A DNA stretch of 47,394 nucleotides from a virus: IMG/VR virus record IMGVR_UViG_3300008267_000082, positions 1 to 47,394 of that record; one strand, written 5' to 3'. A program made the position numbers and the translations under genes. Below are positions 24,328-30,990 of the stretch, piece by piece. Each line of letters opens with the position of its first letter. Positions within the stretch are counted from its first letter, which is position 1. The notes under the pieces were generated by a model. That model was not told the origin of the DNA and did not search any database. It saw only the letters and a list, made by a program, of their open reading frames with translations.

Positions 24328-24966
24328 TTATTTATTTTGATTTTCAATTCTTGAAGCTGCGAGATCAGCTTGATGAACAATATATGGTAAATTAGATTTC
24401 AATTCAGAGTCTGGTGAGTATGTTATATAATACGCCTTATTAGATTCTTCATATAATCCATCGTGGAGTTTAATAGTTAAAAATTCATTTTCAGAAACGT
24501 ATATTCCCGCTTTTTGCAAATAATACAAACTTCTATCAGCAATTCTCATATGGGTCATAGTGTTATTATACTTATAATGAGCGCCTTGGTTTTTAATATG
24601 CCATTCTGAATCATTAGGAATATAGAATGGTTGATCATTTGTTCCTAATTTTCCGAGATCGTGATTCAAACAAGAAAACACCAATTCTTCTAAAGTATAA
24701 TTTTTCTTTTGATTGAATTTATCCCATACCCTATCTATAACTAATGCCATTTCTGTAACTCTAAGTACATGATCTAAGTATCCTCCTGGAAAACAATTAT
24801 GATGTGCTTCTTTTGTTGAAGCAGGAGAATCAACCAGAGTCTGTTCTATAGATTTATAGAATTGAATCAATTGATCTTTACGAGTTCCAGTAACGTACTT
24901 GTCAATATATTCGTAGAATTTATTAACGTTATCAAGCATCTGTTCAGCTGTTAATTTAAATTTCAT
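24328..24966 (-). CDS. HD-domain phosphohydrolase
   Basis: The 212 residues carry the metal-binding pattern of HD hydrolases: H55-H56 with a following GGYLDHVLRV (H66), the NHDLGK signature (101-106), a further H around MTHMRIADRS, and a late D in VHQADLAAS. HD proteins in phages hydrolyse nucleotides such as dNTPs or signalling nucleotides. The size fits a single-domain enzyme. The gene lies between the glutaredoxin and the small membrane protein, in a group of metabolic and regulatory genes at the promoter end of the tail unit. Confidence 0.75.
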   Translation of the reverse strand: MKFKLTAEQMLDNVNKFYEYIDKYVTGTRKDQLIQFYKSIEQTLVDSPASTKEAHHNCFPGGYLDHVLRVTEMALVIDRVWDKFNQKKNYTLEELVFSCLNHDLGKLGTNDQPFYIPNDSEWHIKNQGAHYKYNNTMTHMRIADRSLYYLQKAGIYVSENEFLTIKLHDGLYEESNKAYYITYSPDSELKSNLPYIVHQADLAASRIENQNK

Positions 24967-24984
24967 AACTCTTTTTATTTTAAT

Positions 24985-25305
24985 TTACGCATTTTTAATG
25001 ATAGTTAACATATTATCTATCGAGTGTACGTACGTTATTATGGTTGTACTATTTAAATTTTTAATTTGATTTAATTGATTAGCTTCCTTAGCGAAGCAGA
25101 TTAATATTCTTTTATTAGGATACGATTCAATAATGCACATTGGATATGTATTGCATTTTGCCATGTTTTCTAACTTATCACATGTCGGTTCTTCTGTTGT
25201 GCACAATATCTCGTTATACTTAATATACGAATGAGTTAATTCATTTTTTAATCTATCGCAAATAGGACAACCTTGAAGAGTATATATTGTTATTTTGTTT
25301 TTCAT
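24985..25305 (-). CDS. Glutaredoxin/thioredoxin-like protein
   Basis: The 106-residue protein starts KITIYTLQGCPICDRLKNEL, with the redox pair C13-P-I-C16 after the first strand, and contains the cis-proline in TYPMCIIE. This is the glutaredoxin fold; phage versions reduce ribonucleotide reductase. Several additional cysteines (CTTEEPTC, MAKC, MCII, LICF) are unusual for the family. No ribonucleotide reductase is in the window. The start context is A/T-rich with no promoter motif, so it is probably read through from the small gene upstream. Confidence 0.75.
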   Translation of the reverse strand: MKNKITIYTLQGCPICDRLKNELTHSYIKYNEILCTTEEPTCDKLENMAKCNTYPMCIIESYPNKRILICFAKEANQLNQIKNLNSTTIITYVHSIDNMLTIIKNA

Positions 25306-25321
25306 ATAAAAAATTTTATTG

Positions 25322-25486
25322 TTAGTCTAATTCTTCTTCGTCGCCATCATCATCAAATTCGGGGTCATATATTGCTAATAGCAGAGTCCACATTTTTTTT
25401 TCTTCATCATTCATTTCATCGAATGAAATAGATAAGTATTTGTAGATAGCATCAAGTTGTTCTTCTGTTATTTGTTGCTGTTGCAT
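25322..25486 (-). CDS. Small acidic protein, 54 residues
   Basis: An open frame of 54 codons plus stop starts at the ATG at 25486. The product begins MQQQQITEEQLDAIYKYL and ends in a very acidic tail (FDDDGDEEELD). It lies between the glutaredoxin and the divergent region, with a TATTTATGT motif only two bases before the ATG, which supports it as a real gene and the first of the minus-strand unit. A short acidic helical protein at the head of an operon might be a transcription modifier or a DNA mimic; no family recognised. Confidence 0.6.
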   Translation of the reverse strand: MQQQQITEEQLDAIYKYLSISFDEMNDEEKKMWTLLLAIYDPEFDDDGDEEELD

Positions 25487-25488
25487 AG

Positions 25489-25497
25489 ACATAAATA
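25489..25497 (-). promoter_or_regulatory. Candidate late promoter motif TATTTATGT, 2 bases before ATG
   Basis: It sits on the minus strand, separated by CT from the ATG at 25486. The same nine bases recur in the same orientation at 25762-25770. Confidence 0.45.
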
Positions 25498-25761
25498 TGT
25501 TTACAGGGTATTTGACCCATTTTACAAGTGATGATGATATTGTTTTTCGTTTTTAACTTATTTACCAATGCCCTGCGGAAATTTACCCCGTCGATTTAAT
25601 ATTATGTCGAAATTCATTGGCTTTTCGTTAAGAACTATATTTGTATACCTGACGCATTGTTGCCTTGATCTTAGCGCCGAGTAGCGAAAACACTCTTTAT
25701 TCTGCAACTCGCTCATGGAATCTCACCAAGCTACGGTACAGAGCATAAAGTTTCGCAATTT

Positions 25762-25770
25762 ACATAAATA
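25762..25770 (-). promoter_or_regulatory. Second TATTTATGT motif, upstream of the structured region
   Basis: On the minus strand, transcription beginning a few bases downstream would start near 25756, exactly at the outer strand of the GCGAAA/TTTCGC helix. The message would then cover the whole structured region before reaching the first gene at 25486. Confidence 0.35.
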
Positions 25771-25860
25771 TACTACAATATTTTGATAAAAAAAAATAAT
25801 TTTTAAAGTACATAGAAAAAAAAGTTTTTTATTTCGAGATAAAAACAGTATATTAGTATT

Positions 25861-26796
25861 ATGGATAATAGTAAATACATACTTGGCTTATTGGAATCTG
25901 TTCTGGGTAAAGCAAAACCCGATAAAAATAAAATGGACCACATGTTCCATTGTCCTATATGTAAACACAAAAAACCAAAACTTGTTGTAAACATAGTAAC
26001 TGGGCAATATAATTGTTGGACGTGTCATCCCGCTACTAAAGGTAAAACTCCAGTAACCTTATTTAAAAAATTAGAAGTTCCTGCTGATAAAATACTAGAA
26101 ATGAAACAGTATTTTAAAGCCGATAGAACCTCTCTTGATAACTACAACCCAACAAAAGTAACACTACCAGAAGAATTTGTATCGCTTAGTATAATACCAA
26201 AAGGTATAAATTTAGAATACAGACACGCTATGGCGTACTTAAAACAAAGAGGTATATCTATAGAAGACATAAGAAAATACAACATTGGATATTGTGCCTC
26301 AGGTAGATATAGAAATCGTATCATTGTGCCTTCATACGATAAAAATGGACAGCTAAATTATTTTATTGCTAGATCATTTGAAAAAGATCCATTCCTAAAA
26401 TATGATGCTCCAAGCTGCTCCAAAACAGAAATTATAGGCTTTGAGTATCTAATAAATTGGAAAATACCTGTAATTCTTTGCGAAGGTTCATTCGATGCGA
26501 TTGCGATAAAAAGAAACGCTATTCCTTTATTCGGAAAAACTATTCCAAAAGCCCTTATGATGAAACTAGTTGAATCCGATGTTAAAACAGTATACATAGC
26601 ATTAGATAATGATGCTTTAAACGAATCAATGACGTACGCAGAAAGTCTAATCAATATGGGAAAAGAAGTATATCTTATGGAATTAGACGGAAAAGATCCT
26701 GCAGACATGGGTTTTGAAACAATTACTAAACTTTTACATAGAGCAAAACAGCTCACATTCTCAGATTTACTCATTAAAAAAATGCAACTCGCATGA
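25861..26796 (+). CDS. DNA primase with zinc ribbon and TOPRIM domain (gp61-like)
   Basis: The 311-residue protein has a zinc-binding domain (C31-P-I-C34 and C52-W-T-C55) and a TOPRIM fold: VILCEGSFDAIA (204-215, with E208) and VYIALDNDA (244-252, with D249 and D251). Between them is a linker with RNRIIVPSYD typical of DnaG-type primases. It makes RNA primers for lagging-strand replication, probably with a phage helicase that is not in this window. The length is close to that of T4 gp61 (342). It is the first gene of the right-hand plus-strand unit and overlaps the nuclease gene as ATGA at 26793. Confidence 0.85.
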   Translation: MDNSKYILGLLESVLGKAKPDKNKMDHMFHCPICKHKKPKLVVNIVTGQYNCWTCHPATKGKTPVTLFKKLEVPADKILEMKQYFKADRTSLDNYNPTKVTLPEEFVSLSIIPKGINLEYRHAMAYLKQRGISIEDIRKYNIGYCASGRYRNRIIVPSYDKNGQLNYFIARSFEKDPFLKYDAPSCSKTEIIGFEYLINWKIPVILCEGSFDAIAIKRNAIPLFGKTIPKALMMKLVESDVKTVYIALDNDALNESMTYAESLINMGKEVYLMELDGKDPADMGFETITKLLHRAKQLTFSDLLIKKMQLA

Positions 26797-27581
26797 TAAA
26801 CAAATCAAGTAACATTTTTAAAAACAAACACTTAAAAATGATGGTCGAAACAGACCCCGATCTAAGACAGATAACACTTCCTGATGCTAGGTATTATCAA
26901 AGATCTCCAGGAGTATTTTATCCCTCAGTCACAACAATCCTTGGCTATTTTCCGAAAGGCGCTTTCTTCGAAACTTGGTTAAAAGATTCTGGTCACAACG
27001 CAGATTTCATTATGAGACGAGCGGGCGATGAAGGTACGCAAGTACACAATGCTGTAGAAGATATTTTAAGAGGTAAAGAAATAAGGTGGATTGAATCAGA
27101 CGGTCACGTAAATTACAATACCCACGTTTGGAAGATGATTTTAAGTTTTTACGATTTTTGGAGCACTTACAAACCCAATTTGATTCTATCAGAAGAATTT
27201 ATGTATTCCGATCAATACAAGTATTCTGGCACACTAGATTTATTAGTTGAATTAAATGGAAAAAAGTGGATCATAGACGTAAAAACTTCTACTGCTATAC
27301 ACACAAGTCATTTTTTACAAATGTCTGCTTATGTTAAAGCTTACGAAGAACGTTATTTACAGAAAATAGATAATGTGGGTATATTATGGTTAAAATCTGC
27401 AAAAAAAGGACCGGATAAAACTGGAAAGAGAATACAAGGATCAGGTTGGGAATTAAAAGAGGGAGACAAATCGATAGATGATTACTTTCAAATGTTCTTG
27501 CACACGTATGAAACATATAAAATGATGCATCCAGAACAAGAAATTGAAATGTTAACTCTACCCAACTCTATAAAGCTCTAG
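26793..27581 (+). CDS. PD-(D/E)XK nuclease, RecB/Cas4-like
   Basis: The 262 residues show the full motif series of RecB-like nucleases: GTQVHNAVED (H85), SEEFMYSD (E134/E135), GTLDLLVE (D149), IIDVKTS (D162 and K164) and the Q-x-x-x-Y block QMSAYVKAY (Q176, Y180). The start, SVTTILGYFP, is also typical of the phage members of the family. It likely acts as an exonuclease in replication, recombination or packaging-end processing. Translational coupling to the primase suggests a replication role. No helicase domain is attached. Confidence 0.85.
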   Translation: MINKSSNIFKNKHLKMMVETDPDLRQITLPDARYYQRSPGVFYPSVTTILGYFPKGAFFETWLKDSGHNADFIMRRAGDEGTQVHNAVEDILRGKEIRWIESDGHVNYNTHVWKMILSFYDFWSTYKPNLILSEEFMYSDQYKYSGTLDLLVELNGKKWIIDVKTSTAIHTSHFLQMSAYVKAYEERYLQKIDNVGILWLKSAKKGPDKTGKRIQGSGWELKEGDKSIDDYFQMFLHTYETYKMMHPEQEIEMLTLPNSIKL

Positions 27582-27588
27582 GTTTAAA

Positions 27589-27597
27589 TATTTATAA
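27589..27597 (+). promoter_or_regulatory. Candidate late promoter motif TATTTATAA, 2 bases before ATG
   Basis: It lies eight bases after the stop of the nuclease gene and is separated by GC from the ATG at 27600. It would make a leaderless message for the kinase and mark the switch from replication genes to the packaged-protein genes. Confidence 0.5.
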
Positions 27598-27599
27598 GC

Positions 27600-28400
27600 A
27601 TGATAAGGTTAAGTAGTCTACTTTTAGAAGCTATTGGCAGTCCCATAGCTATATTTTTAGCGGGTTCTGCCGGAGCTGGCAAATCTACATTTAGGAGAGA
27701 ATTTTTGGATTCCATTGCAGACTTTACAGTGTTAAATATAGACGATGAATATGAGTCTTTGTTACAAAAAGCCAATCTTCCATTAGATGTTAGAAAGTTT
27801 AAAGGCGTGGAAGATCTATCTATTGGTAATATTGCTATGTCACAAGCTCAAAAGATTCATAGATCGAAATATGAGAAATCTAAATCTGATATGTCTCATA
27901 TTATAATTGATGGAACAGGAGCGTCTTCTAGAGAAATCTTAAAAAAGAAAAAAGAACTAGAAAATCTAGGATATAGAACAGCTATGATTTTGATTTTTGT
28001 TCCACCGGATATATCGCTTTACAGAAATATCAAAAGAGGAGATGAGGGCGGTAGAACACTTCTTCCATCAATAGTATTAAATAGTTGGTCAGCCATGTTT
28101 TCTAATATAGATTTATATAAAAAAGAATTTGGAGATTATTTTATGCTATACAAAGCATACAAACAAGGAGAAGAAATATTTCCTGATTTTGATCCATCTA
28201 ATCCTGAAATTAAAAAACAATTTTTTGATCCGTTCAAAGTAAAAGGAAAAGAAAAAACTCCTGAAGAAAGGGCAAAAATGAATCAAAAAATAAAAGATCT
28301 AAACGATTTAATAAAATCTCAAATGAGCAAAATAAAAGATCTTGATTTTGACGATCCATCTGAAATAAAAACCAAAATAAATAGATTGGCAAATGCGTGA
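27600..28400 (+). CDS. P-loop kinase (zeta-toxin-like) with capsid-targeting-like N-terminus
   Basis: The 266-residue protein has a Walker A (GSAGAGKST, 22-30), an acidic pair in LNIDDEYE (45-52), a Walker B-like HIIIDGTG and an arginine-rich lid (YRNIKRGDEGGRTLL). This is the zeta-toxin/polynucleotide-kinase type of small-molecule or nucleic-acid kinase. It begins MIRLSSLLLEA, with L8-L9-E10 exactly where T4 internal proteins are cut, so it may be packaged and act in the next host right after injection. The C-terminal 60 residues are basic and helical. The message may be leaderless. Its stop lies within the next gene (8-base overlap). Confidence 0.7.
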   Translation: MIRLSSLLLEAIGSPIAIFLAGSAGAGKSTFRREFLDSIADFTVLNIDDEYESLLQKANLPLDVRKFKGVEDLSIGNIAMSQAQKIHRSKYEKSKSDMSHIIIDGTGASSREILKKKKELENLGYRTAMILIFVPPDISLYRNIKRGDEGGRTLLPSIVLNSWSAMFSNIDLYKKEFGDYFMLYKAYKQGEEIFPDFDPSNPEIKKQFFDPFKVKGKEKTPEERAKMNQKIKDLNDLIKSQMSKIKDLDFDDPSEIKTKINRLANA

Positions 28401-28983
28401 TTACAGTCAAATAGGAGTAGAAATAATTAAAGAAATACTTAAAGAGGTGAATGATGCTACGGGACCATGTTTTTTTCCTGGGAAATTTAAGCCTCCTCAT
28501 AAGGGTCATTTTGAAGCTGCTAAATACTTAACTGAAAGACCCTATATAAATAAAGTTTATGTTGTTATTAGCAATGTAACTAAATTTGGAATAACAGCTA
28601 AAGATAGTCTTCAAATATGGCAAGACTATTTAGAAGCCGAGCCTAACGATAAAATAGAAATTAAAACTTCTACAGAAGGCACCCCAATAAAAGACATATT
28701 TAGATTCGCATCTCAAAATCCAGAACTAAAAAGTATATATGTAGCTGCAGCGAAAGAAGAGGTTGATAATTTAGGTTATTTTAATAAACTACAAGAACAA
28801 TTTCCAAACATAAAAAAAGAAGTGATCCCAGATCAATTTGGTCGAATATCAGCAACTCAAATGAGAGATACTGTTAAAGATGGAAATTTTAAAAAGTTTT
28901 CTGAATTTGTACCAACAAGCGCGTACAATAAAGGAAAAGCTAAAGAAGTTTTTGGATTATTAACAAAAATTTTAGAAAAATAA
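28393..28983 (+). CDS. Nucleotidyltransferase (cytidylyltransferase superfamily)
   Basis: The 196 residues contain both signatures of the superfamily: PGKFKPPHKGHFEAA with H36-K-G-H39, and RISATQMRDT (151-160) in place of the usual I-S-S-T-x-x-R. These enzymes transfer AMP or CMP to a phosphate, for example in NAD or phospholipid precursor synthesis. The N-terminus has I12-K-E14 and L16-K-E18 before the domain, so it could also be a gp21 substrate. It overlaps the kinase upstream and touches the next gene, forming a small cluster of nucleotide enzymes. The substrate cannot be read from the sequence. Confidence 0.75.
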   Translation: MRDYSQIGVEIIKEILKEVNDATGPCFFPGKFKPPHKGHFEAAKYLTERPYINKVYVVISNVTKFGITAKDSLQIWQDYLEAEPNDKIEIKTSTEGTPIKDIFRFASQNPELKSIYVAAAKEEVDNLGYFNKLQEQFPNIKKEVIPDQFGRISATQMRDTVKDGNFKKFSEFVPTSAYNKGKAKEVFGLLTKILEK

Positions 28984-29877
28984 ATGGACTCTCAACAAAA
29001 AATAGATATAATAAGAGATTTTATAGATTATTGTCAAACAAACTTAGAAATAGAGCATTTACCTAAGATAAGTTTTACTGAAGATAGGCAATGGGCGACA
29101 TCAATTCACAGCTTTGGGCAATATGCTAATAATCAAAAATCTCTTCAAGTCTATATTGGAAACAGAAATTTAGCTGATATATTAAGAACGCTTTCTCACG
29201 AACTAGTTCATCATAGGCAAAACGAATTGGGAATGTTAAATTCTAGATCTGGAGATACTGGATCTGAGATCGAGAACCAAGCAAACTCTATATCAGGAAT
29301 TCTTATGAGAAATTACGGAAAAATCAATGAGTTGATATACGAATCCAAATTAAAATTTATGGCAGAATCTATAATCACTTCTAGATTTACTATATATTGT
29401 GATATGGACGGAGTCTTAACTGATTTTGATGCTCAATTTGATCATTATTATGGAATGACAGCAAGAGAGTACTCTCAGATGAAGGGTCCAGAACTAATGA
29501 AAAAAGCAGTAGACGATGTCGGATTGGATTATTGGGCAAAAATGCCATTATTTCCTGGAGCACTTCAATTATGGTCGTATGTATCTAAATATCAACCAAT
29601 AATTTTATCTAGTCCAAGTACTTTTAAATACGCAAAAAAGGGAAAGTTAATTTGGATACGAGAAAATTTACAACCATCACCGAGTCAAATACTATTTAGA
29701 CAGACAGGACGCAAAGAAGAAGCTATCCAGGGACTTCCAGAGACTGAAATAAGAAAGTCTATTCTTATAGACGATTACTACAGAAACCTAGCTCCATGGA
29801 AAGCAATAGGAGGCATCGGGATCACTCATAAGAGCGCAGAACAGACTATAAACATATTAAAAAAGTTTAGATTATGA
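28984..29877 (+). CDS. Fusion of zinc metallopeptidase-like and HAD 5'-nucleotidase domains
   Basis: The 297 residues divide at about 120. The first part has HELVHHRQNELG (72-83), an H-E-x-x-H zinc site, and a downstream E in SEIENQANSI that could be the third ligand. The second part has the HAD motif YCDMDGVLTDFD (138-149), then ILSSPS (motif II), a lysine in AKKGKLIW and ILIDDYYRN (motif III/IV), as in 5'(3')-deoxyribonucleotidases. The junction (114-127) holds I114-N-E116, I118-Y-E120 and M-A-E, potential gp21 cleavage sites that would release two separate proteins. The start follows directly after the upstream stop and the stop overlaps the next ATG. Confidence 0.7.
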   Translation: MDSQQKIDIIRDFIDYCQTNLEIEHLPKISFTEDRQWATSIHSFGQYANNQKSLQVYIGNRNLADILRTLSHELVHHRQNELGMLNSRSGDTGSEIENQANSISGILMRNYGKINELIYESKLKFMAESIITSRFTIYCDMDGVLTDFDAQFDHYYGMTAREYSQMKGPELMKKAVDDVGLDYWAKMPLFPGALQLWSYVSKYQPIILSSPSTFKYAKKGKLIWIRENLQPSPSQILFRQTGRKEEAIQGLPETEIRKSILIDDYYRNLAPWKAIGGIGITHKSAEQTINILKKFRL

Positions 29878-30320
29878 TTGAATTAACTAATATATTGAAA
29901 GAAGCACAGGATAATATTGGTAAAAATGATACCACTGTTGTTCATGGTATTTACGATCCTGACTATTCTGATTACGGTCTAGTATTATTTAATAGTCCAA
30001 AACAAGTTAAGGATTTCGCTATATATGGATTAAAAAATTCAGAATTACTTAATGGGAAAGATTTTAAGACAAAATATATTGAGTTTAATAATAAAAAATT
30101 ACAAAAAGTTACTTATACTAAAAAATTAAACATAGGTAGCAATCTTGGAGAAGGCGAATATTGGTGCACAAATGAATCATGCATCGAAATCTATTCAGGA
30201 GAAACACCAGATAGTAGAGTATACGCTAAATACGTAGACAAAATCGTAGATCGAGAATTACCTGATAATCTTAATATATTAGTAAAAGAAGGATTTGTTG
30301 ATGACATAAGATTTAGTTAA
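29874..30320 (+). CDS. Hypothetical protein with capsid-targeting-like N-terminus
   Basis: The 148-residue protein starts MIELTNILKEAQD, with L8-K9-E10 at the typical cut position. The rest is a small mixed alpha/beta protein with VHGIYDPDYSDYGLVLF, ending acidic. One C-x-x-x-x-x-C pair (WCTNESCIE) may bind a metal. I do not recognise a family. The ATG overlaps the previous stop (ATGA), so it is translated with the fusion protein. Confidence 0.55.
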   Translation: MIELTNILKEAQDNIGKNDTTVVHGIYDPDYSDYGLVLFNSPKQVKDFAIYGLKNSELLNGKDFKTKYIEFNNKKLQKVTYTKKLNIGSNLGEGEYWCTNESCIEIYSGETPDSRVYAKYVDKIVDRELPDNLNILVKEGFVDDIRFS

Positions 30321-30321
30321 T

Positions 30322-30372
30322 ATGATTAAATTAATAGACATACTAAAAAATAAAGATAAATCGAACAAATAA
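30322..30372 (+). CDS. Possible 16-residue minigene resembling a capsid-targeting peptide
   Basis: The 16-codon open frame MIKLIDILKNKDKSNK starts one base after the previous stop. Its first eight residues are very like the openings at 34271 (MIKLQNLL) and 29874 (MIELTNIL), but residue 10 is N where the others have the cut-site E. It may be the stump of a deleted internal-protein gene, or a chance sequence. No domain follows. Confidence 0.25.
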   Translation: MIKLIDILKNKDKSNK

Positions 30373-30394
30373 TTTTACTATAAAAAATAACGTT

Positions 30395-30964
30395 ATGAAT
30401 CAATCAACACTAAAAAAAGAATTTTCACAAAGTACTGTACAAAGAATGAGAAATATCATCAGTAATAAAGCTGGCGATAGAACTCAAATTCAAACAGGCT
30501 GGGAAAAGCACAAACAAGATTATCAAGAAGGAGATATTTGGGAAGATAGTGGTAAAACATGGACAATAAAAAACGGTATTAAACAAACAATAACTAAACT
30601 AGACAATTTAAAAAAATTAGTAGTTCTTCCATTGACTTGTCCAAACTGTAAAACGCCATTTAAAGTTCACGACGCTAATAAAAAAATGTATTCTATTCAC
30701 GGAATGTGTTTAAATTGTGTTGTAGAAAAGGAAACAAAATTAAAAATTGAAGGAAAATATCAAGAATATGAAAAAAGCATTTTAAATCAAAATAAAAATG
30801 CAAGTTTAGAGGAATTTGAAATGGGGTTAGAAGCGTGGATGAATGAAAATGAATCCTTTGTAACCGAAGCAGGAGACGTAGAGAATTGGGGTAAGGTGGA
30901 TAAGACTAAAATGTACGAACAAATAAAAACAAACATAGAAAAATTAAAAAAGATCAATATTTAA
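30395..30964 (+). CDS. Zinc-ribbon protein of unknown function
   Basis: The 189-residue protein has a conserved N-terminal half with TVQRMRNIISNKAGDRTQIQ and GDIWEDSGKTWTIKNGIKQT (about 46-65), and a four-cysteine site CPNC (about 83-86) with CLNC about 25 residues later. The C-terminal part is charged and helical. Proteins with this N-terminal block are common in marine T4-like phages near head genes; their role is unknown to me. A zinc-bound structural role or nucleic-acid binding is possible. L-x-E-type sites are few near the start, so it does not look like a targeted internal protein. Confidence 0.6.
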   Translation: MNQSTLKKEFSQSTVQRMRNIISNKAGDRTQIQTGWEKHKQDYQEGDIWEDSGKTWTIKNGIKQTITKLDNLKKLVVLPLTCPNCKTPFKVHDANKKMYSIHGMCLNCVVEKETKLKIEGKYQEYEKSILNQNKNASLEEFEMGLEAWMNENESFVTEAGDVENWGKVDKTKMYEQIKTNIEKLKKINI

Positions 30965-30966
30965 AA

Positions 30967-30975
30967 TATTTATTA
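30967..30975 (+). promoter_or_regulatory. Candidate late promoter motif TATTTATTA
   Basis: It lies directly after the stop of the zinc-ribbon gene and 15 bases before the ATG at 30991. Confidence 0.5.
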
Positions 30976-30990
30976 AAAAACAAATTAGTA

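Larger units (their letters stand above)
25487..25860 (+). other. Gene-free divergent region with two potential stem-loops
   Basis: These 374 bases hold no convincing gene. Two inverted-repeat systems are visible. The first is CCAATG (25565-25570) / CATTGG (25615-25620), with an inner AATTT (25580-25584) / AAATT (25610-25614). The second is a four-block helix: GCGAAA (25684-25689) / TTTCGC (25751-25756), TTTA (25696-25699) / TAAA (25746-25749) and TCTG (25701-25704) / CAGA (25739-25742). A third small hairpin, GTTTTTTAT (25824-25832) / ATAAAAAC (25839-25846), lies before the primase start. The region is more G+C-rich than its surroundings between about 25570 and 25760. It must contain the promoters for both units and may encode a small RNA or a replication origin. 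Confidence 0.6.

Noticed and set aside
25661-25756. tRNA or tmRNA in the structured divergent region
   Set aside because: I see no T-loop sequence of the GTTCRA type and no acceptor stem with a cloverleaf; only long imperfect stems.
25715-25786. 23-codon open frame on the plus strand in the divergent region
   Set aside because: It is short, lies within the inverted repeats, and has no start context or relatives that I know of.
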